Both the position numbers and the translations under genes were made by a program. A stretch of 64,000 nt of DNA, taken from assembly GCF_016919385.1 (NCBI RefSeq), contig NZ_CP070351.1, positions 496,001 through 560,000 on the forward strand. Direction: 5' to 3'. A model generated the notes under the pieces. That model saw only the letters and a program-made list of their open reading frames with translations. It was not told the DNA's origin and made no database searches. The DNA comes from Gordonia sp. PDNC005. GTDB lineage: Bacteria > Actinomycetota > Actinomycetes > Mycobacteriales > Mycobacteriaceae. This document shows positions 8,198 through 17,527 of this stretch, in pieces; within the stretch, counting starts at the first letter, position 1, and the number at the start of each line of letters is the position of its first letter.

Positions 8198-9005
8198 GAA
8201 AGCGCTTCCGGAGCCGGTTGTGACGACTGGGCCGACCCCGGACGTCGGACGTGTTGAGATTCGGGGCCTGGAACGTCGCTTCGGAGCCGGCGCCGACCGG
8301 ATCACCGCGCTCGGACCCATCGACCTGGACATCGCACCGGGAGAGTTCCTCGTCCTGGTCGGTGCATCCGGTTCGGGGAAGTCGACGCTCCTTCGGCAGG
8401 TGGCGGGGTTCGACTCGCCGACCAAGGGGACAGTCACCATCGACGGCGGCGCGCCACACGCCGGTCGTACCGCAGGAGTCGTGTTCCAGCAGCCGCGCCT
8501 GTTTCCGTGGCGGACGGTCCGCGGCAACGTCGAACTGGCACTCGGATATGCCGGCGTCGCACGATCGCAGCGGCACGCCAAAGCCGACGAACTCCTCGAG
8601 AGAGTCGGACTCGAAGGCACCGCGAAGCGGCGAGTGTGGGAGATCTCCGGCGGTCAGCAGCAGCGTGTCGCCATCGCACGCGCACTCGCCGTCGAGACGC
8701 CCGTCCTACTGATGGACGAGCCGTTCGCGGCACTCGATGCACTGACGCGCGAACGACTCCAGGACGACGTCCGGCTGGTCAGCGCCATCACTGGGCGCAC
8801 AACGATCTTCGTCACCCACAGTGCGGAAGAGGCGGCGTTCCTCGGCACCCGCATCGTCGTCCTGTCGAAGCGCCCGGGACAGGTGGTGGCCGACATCACG
8901 TCGCCCCTGGCGCGCGACGCCAAACCCGAACACGTCCGCGACTCGCTCGAATTCTCGGCGCTTCGCCAAGAGATCTCGACGGCGGTCAAGTCCGCCGCGC
9001 AGTGA
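8178..9005 (+). CDS. tauB: ABC transporter ATPase, taurine/alkanesulfonate type
   Basis: This 275-residue ATPase shows Walker A GASGSGKST, the Q-loop VFQQPRLFPWRTV (typical of TauB/SsuB), signature SGGQQQR, Walker B VLLMDEPFAALDA and switch TIFVTHSAEEA. I place the start at ATG 8178, which has GAAGGGA about 8 bases upstream and overlaps tauA by 20 bases; a GTG at 8220 is the alternative and would give a 261-residue protein without overlap. It powers the TauC channel. Confidence 0.9.
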   Translation: MSSLTSRKALPEPVVTTGPTPDVGRVEIRGLERRFGAGADRITALGPIDLDIAPGEFLVLVGASGSGKSTLLRQVAGFDSPTKGTVTIDGGAPHAGRTAGVVFQQPRLFPWRTVRGNVELALGYAGVARSQRHAKADELLERVGLEGTAKRRVWEISGGQQQRVAIARALAVETPVLLMDEPFAALDALTRERLQDDVRLVSAITGRTTIFVTHSAEEAAFLGTRIVVLSKRPGQVVADITSPLARDAKPEHVRDSLEFSALRQEISTAVKSAAQ

Positions 9006-9033
9006 CCATTCTCGACATCGGAAGGAACCTCCC

Positions 9034-10005
9034 ATGACTTCATCGATCAACGGCTCCGCTCAGACCACGACTCGAGCCTCGGACAACATCTCTTCGGGTG
9101 TCGAGTTCGACATCACTCCGATCGGCCCGACCCACGGCGCCCGCATCACCGGTTTCGACATCGTCACCGCGTCGGACTCCCAGATCGCGGCGCTGCGCAT
9201 CGCGCTCGCCGAACACAAGGTCCTCGTGCTGAACGACCAGCATCTCGACGACGATCAGCACGTCCGTTTCGCCGCACGGATCGGTGATCTCACGGCCGGG
9301 CATCCGGTCTGGGACAGCGGTGCCGACCTGCCTGCCGAGGTGTACTCGCTGGACAGTACCGACAACGGGTTCGCCGATGTCTGGCACACCGACGTCACAT
9401 TCATGCAGCGTCCGCCGGCCGCGTCGATCCTTCGTCCGCTGGTGCTCCCGCAGCTCGGCGGCGACACCAACTGGGCTGATGGCGAAGCCGCGTACGCGTC
9501 GCTGTCGTCGCCGATGCAGCGGCTCGCGGACGAACTCGTCGCGGTGCACGACGGAAACCGGGAATTCGGCTACTACCTGCGGCATCGCCGGTCAGGGAAG
9601 GGCAACGTGTGGGACGGAGAAGAAGTCACGGGTCTGAGTCCGGTGCGCCATCCCGTGGTCCGGATCCATCCCGTCACCGGGCGTAAGGCACTGTTCGTGA
9701 ACCCCGGGTTCACCTCGCACATCGCCGGCGTCTCCGAGGCGGAGAGCCGCGGCCTGCTCGATGCGTTCTACGGCCACCTGACCAAGCCCGAACACATCGT
9801 GCGCCACAGTTGGAGCCTCGGCGACGTGGTCCTGTGGGACAACCGGAGCACTGCCCACTACGCGAACCGCGACTACTCACAGCGGCGCATCATGCACCGC
9901 GTGACTCTTCGCGGCGACCGCCCCGTGGGACCCCAGGGCCACGTTGAGCCGTTCGGCGACGAATCGGGCCACTGGTGGGCCGCGGAATCCAAGTCCGTCG
10001 GCTGA
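9034..10005 (+). CDS. tauD: TauD/TfdA-family Fe(II)/2-oxoglutarate dioxygenase
   Basis: This 323-residue enzyme oxidatively releases sulfite (or a similar group) from an imported substrate, using 2-oxoglutarate and oxygen. The Fe(II) facial triad is visible as H118-x-D120 (VWHTDVTF) and H275 (STAHYANRDY), and Arg289 (MHRVTLRGD) should bind the 2-oxoglutarate carboxylate. The ATG at 9034 has GGAAGGA 7 bases upstream. Its place after the transporter genes points to taurine or another sulfonate as substrate, supplying sulfur under sulfate limitation; TfdA-like alternatives such as alkylsulfates cannot be excluded. Confidence 0.9.
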   Translation: MTSSINGSAQTTTRASDNISSGVEFDITPIGPTHGARITGFDIVTASDSQIAALRIALAEHKVLVLNDQHLDDDQHVRFAARIGDLTAGHPVWDSGADLPAEVYSLDSTDNGFADVWHTDVTFMQRPPAASILRPLVLPQLGGDTNWADGEAAYASLSSPMQRLADELVAVHDGNREFGYYLRHRRSGKGNVWDGEEVTGLSPVRHPVVRIHPVTGRKALFVNPGFTSHIAGVSEAESRGLLDAFYGHLTKPEHIVRHSWSLGDVVLWDNRSTAHYANRDYSQRRIMHRVTLRGDRPVGPQGHVEPFGDESGHWWAAESKSVG

Positions 10006-10044
10006 GCCGAACGTCGAGGACCGGCCACGGGTAACGTGGGTCAC

Positions 10045-11484
10045 GTGGCAGATTCCAGCAATCCTCCCCAGATCCACACCCTCGGCGAGCTGCGCGCGTC
10101 CGATCACATCGAACGCGATGTGCGGGACGAGATCAGGCACAACCTCCTCGCCGCACTGCGCAACGGAGACGATCCCTGGCCCGGTGTGGTTGGCTTCGAC
10201 GACACCGTGATACCGCAGCTCGAGCGAGCCCTGATCGCCGGGCATGACGTTGTCATGCTCGGCGAACGCGGGCAGGGCAAGACGCGTCTGCTGCGCACAC
10301 TTGTCGGACTCCTCGACGAGTGGACACCCGTCATCGACGGTTCCGAACTCGATGAGCACCCGTTCTCGCCGATCCTGCCGGAGTCGATCCGGCGGGCGGG
10401 TGAACTCGGCGACGCGTTGCCCGTCGCGTGGCGGCACCGCACTGAGCGGTACCGAGAGAAGCTCGCGACTCCCGACACGTCGGTGGCCGACCTCGTCGGC
10501 GACATCGATCCGATGAAGGTGGCCGCGGGTCGCAGCCTCGGCGACCCGGAGACCATTCATTTCGGGCTGATCCCGCGGTCGCACCGCGGCATCATCGCCA
10601 TCAACGAGCTGCCCGACCTCGCCGAACGCATCCAAGTCTCGATGCTGAACGTGATGGAGGAACGCGACGTGCAGGTCCGCGGCTACAGCCTGCGTCTGCC
10701 GCTCGACGTTCTCGTCACCGCCAGTGCGAACCCGGAGGATTACACGAACCGCGGTCGCATCATCACACCGCTCAAGGACCGGTTCGGCGCCGAGATCCGC
10801 ACTCACTACCCGCTCGACCTGGATGACGAGATCGACGTCGTCGAGCAAGAGGCCGACCTCGTCGCGAGTGTCCCGACGCACTTGATCGAGACGCTCGCTC
10901 GGTTCACCCGTTACGCGCGCGAGCACCCGTCGATCGATCAGCGGTCCGGTGTGTCCGCCCGGTTCTCGATCGCGGCCGCCGAGACGGTCGCCGCCGCGGC
11001 CCTGCACCGCGCCGCAGTGACCGGAGAGGATCTGCCCGTCGCACGTCCGGTCGACCTGCAGTCGGTGATCGAGGTGCTCCGCGGCAAGATCGAGTTCGAG
11101 TCCGGTGAAGAGGGACGCGAACTGGAGATCCTCGACTACCTTCTCCGCAAGTCGGTCGCCGACGTGGTCCGCGCGCATCTCGGCGGTCTCGACATGCGCC
11201 CACTGGTGGCAGCTCTCGAGGCGGGCCATCCGGTCCTGACCGGCGACCGCGTGCCCGCCGCTGAGGTCATCGGTGCGATCGGTGACGACTCCGAGGTCCT
11301 GGCCGTACTCGACGAGATCGCGGCGCGCCTCGACTCCGACGACGACGCCGAACGCGCCAGTGCCCTGGAACTCGCATTGGAAGGGCTCTTCCTCGCGAGG
11401 CGGATCGGGAAGGACGAAGACGAGCAGGGACGTACGTCGTACTCGGTCGTGATCGACGACGAACTCGAACGTGATGGCGCGTAA
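10045..11484 (+). CDS. Magnesium-chelatase-type AAA+ ATPase (ChlI-like)
   Basis: This roughly 479-residue AAA+ protein has Walker A GERGQGKT near residue 75, the sensor-type insert after NELPDLAERIQVSMLNVMEERDVQVRGY with conserved Asn/Glu, and a VTASANPEDYTNRGRIITPLKDRFG arginine-finger region, as in ChlI/BchI and MoxR ATPases. It is the counterpart of M. tuberculosis Rv0958. The organism makes no chlorophyll, so the partner is presumably the VWA protein that follows with an 11-base overlap. Such AAA+/VWA pairs load metals or remodel proteins; the target is unknown. I use GTG 10045 as start; GTG 10036 is possible. Confidence 0.88.
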   Translation: MADSSNPPQIHTLGELRASDHIERDVRDEIRHNLLAALRNGDDPWPGVVGFDDTVIPQLERALIAGHDVVMLGERGQGKTRLLRTLVGLLDEWTPVIDGSELDEHPFSPILPESIRRAGELGDALPVAWRHRTERYREKLATPDTSVADLVGDIDPMKVAAGRSLGDPETIHFGLIPRSHRGIIAINELPDLAERIQVSMLNVMEERDVQVRGYSLRLPLDVLVTASANPEDYTNRGRIITPLKDRFGAEIRTHYPLDLDDEIDVVEQEADLVASVPTHLIETLARFTRYAREHPSIDQRSGVSARFSIAAAETVAAAALHRAAVTGEDLPVARPVDLQSVIEVLRGKIEFESGEEGRELEILDYLLRKSVADVVRAHLGGLDMRPLVAALEAGHPVLTGDRVPAAEVIGAIGDDSEVLAVLDEIAARLDSDDDAERASALELALEGLFLARRIGKDEDEQGRTSYSVVIDDELERDGA

Positions 11485-13444
11485 TCGATTCCACCGCTCT
11501 CGGTACGGTCGCTACACCGGCGGGCCGGATCCGCTCGCGCCGCCGGTCGACTTGAGAGAGGCGCTCTCGGCCATCGGCGACGACGTGATGCAGGGAGTGT
11601 CGCCGGAGCGTGCCATGCGCGAGTTCCTACGTCGCGGCGGGGCATCGTCGCGTGGGCTGGACAGGCTCGCCGAAGAGGCCAACAGACGTCGGCGGGAACT
11701 GCTGAAGAACCGGAATCTGGACGGCACGTTCGACGAGATCCGGGAACTTCTCGACTCCGCAGTCCTAGCCGAGCGGAAACAACTCGCCCGTGACCTCGAT
11801 GACGATGCGCGGTTCGCCGAGATGCAGATCGGCAACCTTCCCGCATCGACGGCGAAAGCAGTCCAGGAGCTGTCGGACTACAACTGGCGCAGTCCGCAGG
11901 CCGGGGCCGAGTACAAGAAGATATCTGATCTCCTCGGCCGTGAGGCGCTCGACCAGCGTTTCGCGGGCATGAAGGAGGCACTCGAAGGTGCGACACCGGA
12001 GGACCGGCAACGGATCACCGACATGCTCGCCGACCTCAACAACCTGCTCGCGAAGCACAACAACGGCACCGACACGCAGCAGGACTTCGATGAATTCATG
12101 AATGCGCACGGCGAGTTCTTCCCGGAGAACCCGCAGAACGTCGACGAACTCATCGACGCTCTCGCCAAGCGGTCCGCCGCCGCGCAACAGTTCTTCAACT
12201 CGCTCACTCCGGAGCAGCAGGCCGAGCTCGCGGGGCTCTCGCAGCAGGCGTTCGGCTCACCGGACTTGATGAACGCGTTGTCGCAGATGGACGACGCACT
12301 GCGGCAAGCCAGACCCGACCTGAATTGGGGCGGATCGCAGGAGTTCTCCGGCGACCAGCCGATGGGCATGGGTGAGGGTGCGGCGGCGCTGAGGGACATC
12401 GCCGAACTCGAAGAACTCGCCGAACAACTCTCGCAGTCGTACGCGGGTGCGCAGATGGAGGACATCGACCTCGACGCGCTCGCGCGACAGCTCGGCGACG
12501 ACGCCGCCGTCGACGCGCGGACGCTGACCGAACTCGAGAAAGCCCTGCGCGACCAGGGTTTCTTCCGGCGTGACCCGGATGGATCGATGAAACTCAGCCC
12601 GAAGGCGATGCGCCGTCTCGGTCAGTCGATCTTGAAGGACGTCGCCGCGCAGCTGTCGTCTCGCGGCGGCGACCGTCGGACCGATCTGGCAGGCCGACTC
12701 GGTGAGCCGACCGGCGCCAGTCGGGAGTGGGCGTTCGGCGACACCGAGCCCTGGGACGTGACTCGGACTGTCACCAACGCCGTGCTCCGCACGGTCGCCG
12801 AACAGAGCGACCCGGCCCGGGGAGTGCAGATCGACGTCCGTGACGTCGAGGTGACCGAGACCGAAGCGCGAACCCAGGCCGCGGTGGTGCTGCTCGTCGA
12901 CACGTCGTTCTCCATGGTCATGGAGGGCCGTTGGACGCCGATGAAGCGAACCGCACTCGCGTTGAACCAGCTGATCTCCACTCGCTTCCGGTCCGACGAA
13001 CTGCACCTCATCGAGTTCGGCAGGCACGCACGGTCGACGACGGTCGACGAACTCACCGGGCTGGAACCGAGGATGGAGCAGGGCACCAACCTCCATCACG
13101 CGCTCCTATTGGCGCACCGCCATCTGCGTCGGTTTCCGAACGCCCAGCCGGTGGTTCTCATTGTCACCGACGGTGAGCCGACGGCTCATCTCGAGCCGGA
13201 CGGTGAGGCGTTCTTCTGGTATCCGCCGCACCCCGAGACCATCGGGAAGACAGTTCACGAGCTCGATCACCTGTCGCGGATGGGCACGCAGATCACGTTC
13301 TTCCGACTCGGAGACGATCCGGGACTGGCGAACTTCATCGACCGTGTCGCGCGCCGCATCGGCGGCCGGGTGGTGGCGCCGGAACTCGACGGGCTCGGCG
13401 CCGCCGTCGTCGGCGACTACCTCCGGGCTCGTCGTTCCGGATGA
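11474..13444 (+). CDS. VWA-domain protein, partner of the ChlI-like ATPase
   Basis: This 656-residue protein is mostly charged helices (residues about 60-380) followed by a C-terminal von Willebrand A domain. The MIDAS metal site is seen as LLVDTSFSM (DxSxS) near residue 475 and the conserved Thr in MEQGTNLHHAL, with ILIVTDGEPTAH-like (VLIVTDGEPTAH) as the third MIDAS loop. It matches Rv0959 and the ChlD role in chelatases: a scaffold driven by the AAA+ partner. A GTG at 11471 and the ATG at 11474 are adjacent and both inside the previous gene. Confidence 0.9.
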   Translation: MARNRFHRSRYGRYTGGPDPLAPPVDLREALSAIGDDVMQGVSPERAMREFLRRGGASSRGLDRLAEEANRRRRELLKNRNLDGTFDEIRELLDSAVLAERKQLARDLDDDARFAEMQIGNLPASTAKAVQELSDYNWRSPQAGAEYKKISDLLGREALDQRFAGMKEALEGATPEDRQRITDMLADLNNLLAKHNNGTDTQQDFDEFMNAHGEFFPENPQNVDELIDALAKRSAAAQQFFNSLTPEQQAELAGLSQQAFGSPDLMNALSQMDDALRQARPDLNWGGSQEFSGDQPMGMGEGAAALRDIAELEELAEQLSQSYAGAQMEDIDLDALARQLGDDAAVDARTLTELEKALRDQGFFRRDPDGSMKLSPKAMRRLGQSILKDVAAQLSSRGGDRRTDLAGRLGEPTGASREWAFGDTEPWDVTRTVTNAVLRTVAEQSDPARGVQIDVRDVEVTETEARTQAAVVLLVDTSFSMVMEGRWTPMKRTALALNQLISTRFRSDELHLIEFGRHARSTTVDELTGLEPRMEQGTNLHHALLLAHRHLRRFPNAQPVVLIVTDGEPTAHLEPDGEAFFWYPPHPETIGKTVHELDHLSRMGTQITFFRLGDDPGLANFIDRVARRIGGRVVAPELDGLGAAVVGDYLRARRSG

Positions 13445-13446
13445 GG

Positions 13447-14289
13447 TCACGCCAGCCGAGTCATGCGAACTCTCACGTCTAGACCTGAGCTGCCGCCGCC
13501 GGTGACAATCCCTTTGACAGGAGTGACGTCGGCGTAGTCACGACCGGTGCCCACCACGACGTGGTTGGTGCCGATCTCAATCGCATTCGTCGGATCGATG
13601 CCACACCACTGCCCGGTCCAGGTCTCGATCCAAGCGTGGGATTCGCCGTCCACAGCCTCGCCGATGTCCGAGTCGGACCGGGGGAGAAGGTAGCCGGACA
13701 CGTAGCGGGCGGGGATCCCCAGGCTCCGGATCATCGCCAACGCGATGTGGGCGTAGTCCTGACAAACACCTGCGCGCCGGTCCCACGCGTCCGGAGCTGT
13801 CGTGTAAACCCCCGTGCTCCCCGGACGGTACGTCATCTGATCGTGTACGGCGGCGACCACGGCGACGACCGCGTCGGCAGGTGTCAGTCCGCCGGTGATG
13901 CCTCGTGCGAAGTCGGCCAAGTCGTCGGTGAACGGCGTGTAGTCGGTCGCCGCGAGCATCTCGTCGAAGTCGTCCACAACAGTGTCTGCATGCAGCGCGG
14001 CCCAATCGATCGAGTCGGTGCGCGGCGTGGGCGACGCGGTCTCGACGACAGTTGTGCCGGTCACCTCGAGTCGATCGTGAGGTGTGTGCACGTCGAATGC
14101 GGTGACCAGCGTTCCCCAGTAATCGGTGTATCGGAACTGGTGGACCGGAGGGGAGGTGTCGATGTGCGACGCGACGACATTCTGATGGGAGTCGGTGCGC
14201 GGGGTGAGGCGGGCTTCGTTGTACGACGACGCGACAGGCGAGGTGTAAGTGAACCCGGTGGTGTGGACGACTCGGAGTCGGGCAGTCAT
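13447..14289 (-). CDS. Transglutaminase-like protease with N-terminal beta domain
   Basis: This 280-residue protein has the Bact_transglu_N beta domain (residues about 1-100: LRVVHTTGFTYTSPV, NEARLTPRTD) and a papain-like transglutaminase core with Cys in RAGVCQDYAHIA near 175, His in ESHAWIETW and Asp in GIDPTN. This gives a complete Cys-His-Asp triad. It is the last gene of a three-gene minus-strand operon after the ATP-grasp and alpha-E genes (ATGA overlap at 14286-14289). In other bacteria this trio is proposed to make or cut an isopeptide-type product. Confidence 0.88.
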   Translation of the reverse strand: MTARLRVVHTTGFTYTSPVASSYNEARLTPRTDSHQNVVASHIDTSPPVHQFRYTDYWGTLVTAFDVHTPHDRLEVTGTTVVETASPTPRTDSIDWAALHADTVVDDFDEMLAATDYTPFTDDLADFARGITGGLTPADAVVAVVAAVHDQMTYRPGSTGVYTTAPDAWDRRAGVCQDYAHIALAMIRSLGIPARYVSGYLLPRSDSDIGEAVDGESHAWIETWTGQWCGIDPTNAIEIGTNHVVVGTGRDYADVTPVKGIVTGGGSSGLDVRVRMTRLA

Positions 14290-15242
14290 CGGACCTCCAG
14301 AGACAGGCTCGCATCAGTCCACGAGACGAAGGGTGCAGGGTGGAAGTGCTCCGCCGATATCGACTCGCTGACAGCTCGACAGGTGTCTTGCAGCAGGCTG
14401 AGATGTGTCGACAGGTCAGCGGTGAGAGTCGACGCGTCGACGAACTCGAGGGAGCTTCGTGCGCGCCCGAGGAGCGTCAGAGCTCTGGATTGAGCGCCGA
14501 CGCGGTCCGGTGTCCGGTCGAGCGCCGCGAGATTGAGTTCCGCCGAACGGAGGGCGTGGAACACCGAACGTGGAAACAGTCGATCCAGCAGGATGAACTC
14601 AACGACGCGCTCGGCGTCGAGGCTCCCGCGATGTGTTCGGATGAAGGTGTCCTGCGCGCCTGCCGCGATCAGGACGCTCATCCACGACGGCGCGCCTCCC
14701 GCGCCACCGGATCTCGCGTGGAGCATCCGGACGATCATGTCGACCCGCTCGACGGAACGTCCGACGAGCAGGTAACTGTAGCCGTCGTCGTGGCTGAGGG
14801 TGGCGTCGGTCAGTCCGGCGAACATCGCGGTCCTCGCTTTGATGTAGCTGAGGAACTCGTGCGGCCCGAGTCGTCGGGCTCGTAGTTCGGCGTCGCCGAG
14901 GTCGTTGTAGGTGGCGTTCAGGCATTCCCACATCTCGCCGGAGATCACTTCGCGAGCGCCGCGGGCATTCTCGCGGGCGGCCCCGATCAGTCCCACGATC
15001 GACCTGGGGTCGGACCGGTCGTAGGCGACCTGTTCGGTGAGGCTCCACACCGTCCGGTGCCGATCGAGCTCAGGAGTGAAGCCGAGGACCGTGGTGACGT
15101 GCTCGACGGCGGCCGCCACATCGATGGTCGGGTCCTCGAGGAGTTGGTGAACGGCGACGTCGAGGATGCGCGACATGTCGTCAGCTCGTTCGGTGTACCT
15201 GCCGATCCAGTACAGCGACTCGGCGTTTCGAGAGAGCATCAT
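14286..15242 (-). CDS. Alpha-E (DUF403) helical protein
   Basis: This 318-residue all-helical protein opens with MLSRNAESLYWIGRYTERADD, the conserved alpha-E signature. It also carries RLGPHEFLSYIKARTAMFAGL, and SYLLVGRSVERVDMIVRMLHAR repeats the ER-D motif, so the domain looks internally duplicated. The start is ATG 15242 (GGAGG 6 bases upstream), with a second ATG immediately after. It overlaps both neighbours by 4 bases. The family always appears with circularly permuted ATP-grasp and transglutaminase genes; its catalytic role is not established. Confidence 0.88.
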   Translation of the reverse strand: MMLSRNAESLYWIGRYTERADDMSRILDVAVHQLLEDPTIDVAAAVEHVTTVLGFTPELDRHRTVWSLTEQVAYDRSDPRSIVGLIGAARENARGAREVISGEMWECLNATYNDLGDAELRARRLGPHEFLSYIKARTAMFAGLTDATLSHDDGYSYLLVGRSVERVDMIVRMLHARSGGAGGAPSWMSVLIAAGAQDTFIRTHRGSLDAERVVEFILLDRLFPRSVFHALRSAELNLAALDRTPDRVGAQSRALTLLGRARSSLEFVDASTLTADLSTHLSLLQDTCRAVSESISAEHFHPAPFVSWTDASLSLEVR

Positions 15243-16840
15243 CGAGAACCTCCGGTACAAGACGACTGCTGCTGCTGACGCTCCTGTTCGGCGACAACGG
15301 GCGCGGAAGCAGATGGCATCGGGCGGAGCAGTTCCAACTGATCGTCGACGGCGGCCGGTCCAGGAGCTGTCGGTTTCGGACGGGTCGCCAGGACCCACGT
15401 GTCTTTGGATCCGCCGCCCTGGGACGAGTTGACGACGAGGGAGCCTTCGTTCAGTGCGACCCGCGTCAGGCCGCCGGGAAGCACCCACACCGACGAGCCG
15501 TCATTGACGGCGAAGGGACGAAGGTCGACGTGCCGCGGTGCGAGTCGATCGTCGATCATCGTCGGGTTGGTCGAGAGCGAGATCATCGGCTGAGCGATCC
15601 AGCCGCGCGGGTTGGCCCGGATCGCTGCGATCGCGGATTCTCTTTCGAGGGGTGATGCATCCGGTCCGAACACGATCCCGTAGCCGCCGCTGCCCTCGAC
15701 CGGTTTGACGACGAGCTCGTCGATGCGGTCGATCACTTCTTCGCGTTCGTCGGGCAGCCAGCACCGCAGGCTCTCCACGTTCCGCAGCACGGGCTCCTCG
15801 CCGAGGTAGTACCGAATGATGTCGGGCACATAGGTGTAGATGAGCTTGTCGTCGGCGACTCCGTTGCCGACGGCGCTTGAGATCACGACGTTGCCTTCGC
15901 GCGCCGCGTTGACCAGGCCTGCCACGCCGAGCATCGAGTCGGGGCGGAAATGCATCGGATCGAGGTAGTCGTCGTCGATGCGTCGGTACACGACGTCCAC
16001 GCGGGTGTCGCCCGCGGTGGTTCGCATGAAGACCACGTTGTCCCGACAGAACAGGTCACGCCCTTCGACGAGTTCCACGCCCATCTGCCGGGCCAGCAAC
16101 GAATGCTCGAAGTACGCGGAGTTCGCGACGCCTGGGGTAAGCACGACCACGGTCGGGTCGGCGACATTCGACGGCGCCGACGCCCGCAGGGCTCGCAGGA
16201 GATGGCGGGGATAGTCGCCGACCGCGCGTACGGCGTGGGTCGAGAACAGGTCTGGGAAGATTCGCGCGATGGTTCGCCTGTTCTCCATCACGTAGGAGAC
16301 TCCAGACGGCGAGCGCACGTTGTCTTCGAGGACGCGTAGTTCGCCCTGCTCATCGCGGATCAGATCGATTCCCGCAACGTGGATACGGACACCGTTCGGC
16401 GGCCTGATTCCTGCGGCCTGCCGGTGGAAGTGTTCGCACGAGTGGATCAGCCGGCGCGGTAGGACACCATCGGCGAGGATCGCCTGTTCTCCGTAGACGT
16501 CGTCGAGGAACTTCTCCAAGGCCCGCACACGTTGGGCGACCCCACGTTCCACAGTTCTCCACTCTGCCGCGTCGATGATCCGGGGAATCGGATCGAGGGG
16601 GAGCGGCCGTTCGGTGCCGGACAGCGTGAACGTGATGCCCTGGTCTGCCAGGGCCCGGTGCAGGGCGTCGAGGCGAGCACGCAGATCGGACGGTTCCAGC
16701 GCCCGCAGAGCACCGTCGATCCCGCGGTAAGGGGGACGCACGCTGCCGTCGCTTCGATACATCTCGTCCACCGCATCGGCCGTCGGAAGATACGGTGCGA
16801 CAGGAGTCGGGGCCGTCGAGGACTGCATCGAGGCGTTCAT
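15239..16840 (-). CDS. Circularly permuted ATP-grasp enzyme (DUF404/DUF407)
   Basis: This 533-residue protein belongs to the circularly permuted ATP-grasp type 2 family: RALEKFLDDVYGEQAIL, the strongly conserved DLIRDEQGELRVLEDNVRSPSG segment in the middle (in pieces: LRVLEDNVRSPSGVSYV), TPGVANSAYFEH, and the nucleotide-binding VVKPVEGSGGYGIVFG near residue 385. The family is expected to form amide or peptide bonds with ATP. As the first gene of the operon with alpha-E and transglutaminase partners, it likely makes a small peptide whose identity is unknown. The C-terminal 35 residues are Gln/Ser/Pro rich and not conserved. The promoter has 20-bp-spaced direct repeats. Confidence 0.9.
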   Translation of the reverse strand: MNASMQSSTAPTPVAPYLPTADAVDEMYRSDGSVRPPYRGIDGALRALEPSDLRARLDALHRALADQGITFTLSGTERPLPLDPIPRIIDAAEWRTVERGVAQRVRALEKFLDDVYGEQAILADGVLPRRLIHSCEHFHRQAAGIRPPNGVRIHVAGIDLIRDEQGELRVLEDNVRSPSGVSYVMENRRTIARIFPDLFSTHAVRAVGDYPRHLLRALRASAPSNVADPTVVVLTPGVANSAYFEHSLLARQMGVELVEGRDLFCRDNVVFMRTTAGDTRVDVVYRRIDDDYLDPMHFRPDSMLGVAGLVNAAREGNVVISSAVGNGVADDKLIYTYVPDIIRYYLGEEPVLRNVESLRCWLPDEREEVIDRIDELVVKPVEGSGGYGIVFGPDASPLERESAIAAIRANPRGWIAQPMISLSTNPTMIDDRLAPRHVDLRPFAVNDGSSVWVLPGGLTRVALNEGSLVVNSSQGGGSKDTWVLATRPKPTAPGPAAVDDQLELLRPMPSASAPVVAEQERQQQQSSCTGGSR

Positions 16841-16855
16841 GAACGCATCGTGCTC

Positions 16856-16890
16856 TCGGAATATTGCGGAAGCAGTCGGAAATGTTGCGG
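16856..16890. promoter_or_regulatory. 20-bp-period direct repeats upstream of the ATP-grasp operon
   Basis: TCGGAATATTGCGG (16856-16869) and TCGGAAATGTTGCGG (16876-16890) are spaced 20 bp start to start, two helical turns. They lie 16 to 50 bases upstream of the ATP-grasp start and 37 bases upstream of mug. This is a plausible binding site for a dimeric regulator that binds one DNA face; the regulator is not known. Confidence 0.5.
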
Positions 16891-16926
16891 CTGAGTAACC
16901 ATCCGCGCAGTGGTAGTCGTAGATGA

Positions 16927-17490
16927 GTGAGCTTCTCGCGTGCAGAACTGCTGAGCTACACCGACACGACTGTCCCCGACCTGATCGGGCCCGACTGTCG
17001 GCTGTTGATCTCCGGCATCAACCCGGGACTGTGGACGGCGGCGACCGGCGCACACTTCGCGCGGCCGGGCAACCGTTTCTATCCGGCGTTGTACGCCGCG
17101 GGGATCACGGAGCGGCTGATCGACGCATCGGCGGGGATGAGCGACGACGATGCCCGCGCGCTGACGGCTGCCGGCGTCGGGATCACCAATGTCGTCGCGC
17201 GCGCCACCGCGAAGGCGTCGGATCTGAGCCGCGCCGAACTGGAGGTCGGCGGTCGGAACCTCGTCCGAACGGTGGAACGGGTACGTCCACGGGTGCTGGC
17301 AGTGCTCGGAGTGACTGCCTACCGCTCGGCGTTCGGGGAACCGAAGGCGACTGTCGGCGAGCAGGACCGCCAGATCGGCGATGCGACGATCTGGGTGCTG
17401 CCCAACCCGAGCGGACTCAACGCCCACGAGACCGTCACGACTCTCGCGGCCGCGTATCGGAGAGCAGCGGAGGCCGCAGGAATCGTCTGA
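16927..17490 (+). CDS. mug: G:T/U mismatch-specific DNA glycosylase (Mug/TDG family)
   Basis: This 187-residue glycosylase removes uracil, thymine or etheno bases from mismatches with G. Seen are the active-site motif LLISGINPGLW (Asn in the GINPG loop, residues about 28-36) and the second motif VLPNPSGLNAH near 160, which holds the mismatch-intercalation loop. Length is typical (Mug of E. coli about 168). GTG is the start (no ATG nearby). It is divergent from the ATP-grasp operon. Confidence 0.9.
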   Translation: MSFSRAELLSYTDTTVPDLIGPDCRLLISGINPGLWTAATGAHFARPGNRFYPALYAAGITERLIDASAGMSDDDARALTAAGVGITNVVARATAKASDLSRAELEVGGRNLVRTVERVRPRVLAVLGVTAYRSAFGEPKATVGEQDRQIGDATIWVLPNPSGLNAHETVTTLAAAYRRAAEAAGIV

Positions 17491-17527
17491 CCCGGCACTG
17501 AATACGAATTCTCGGCAGAATGGCCGG

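Noticed and set aside
9877..11229. 450-codon open frame on the minus strand opposite the chelatase-like ATPase
   Set aside because: It is a high-GC antisense shadow; the plus-strand frame has AAA+ motifs in order and correct codon bias, the minus-strand product has none.
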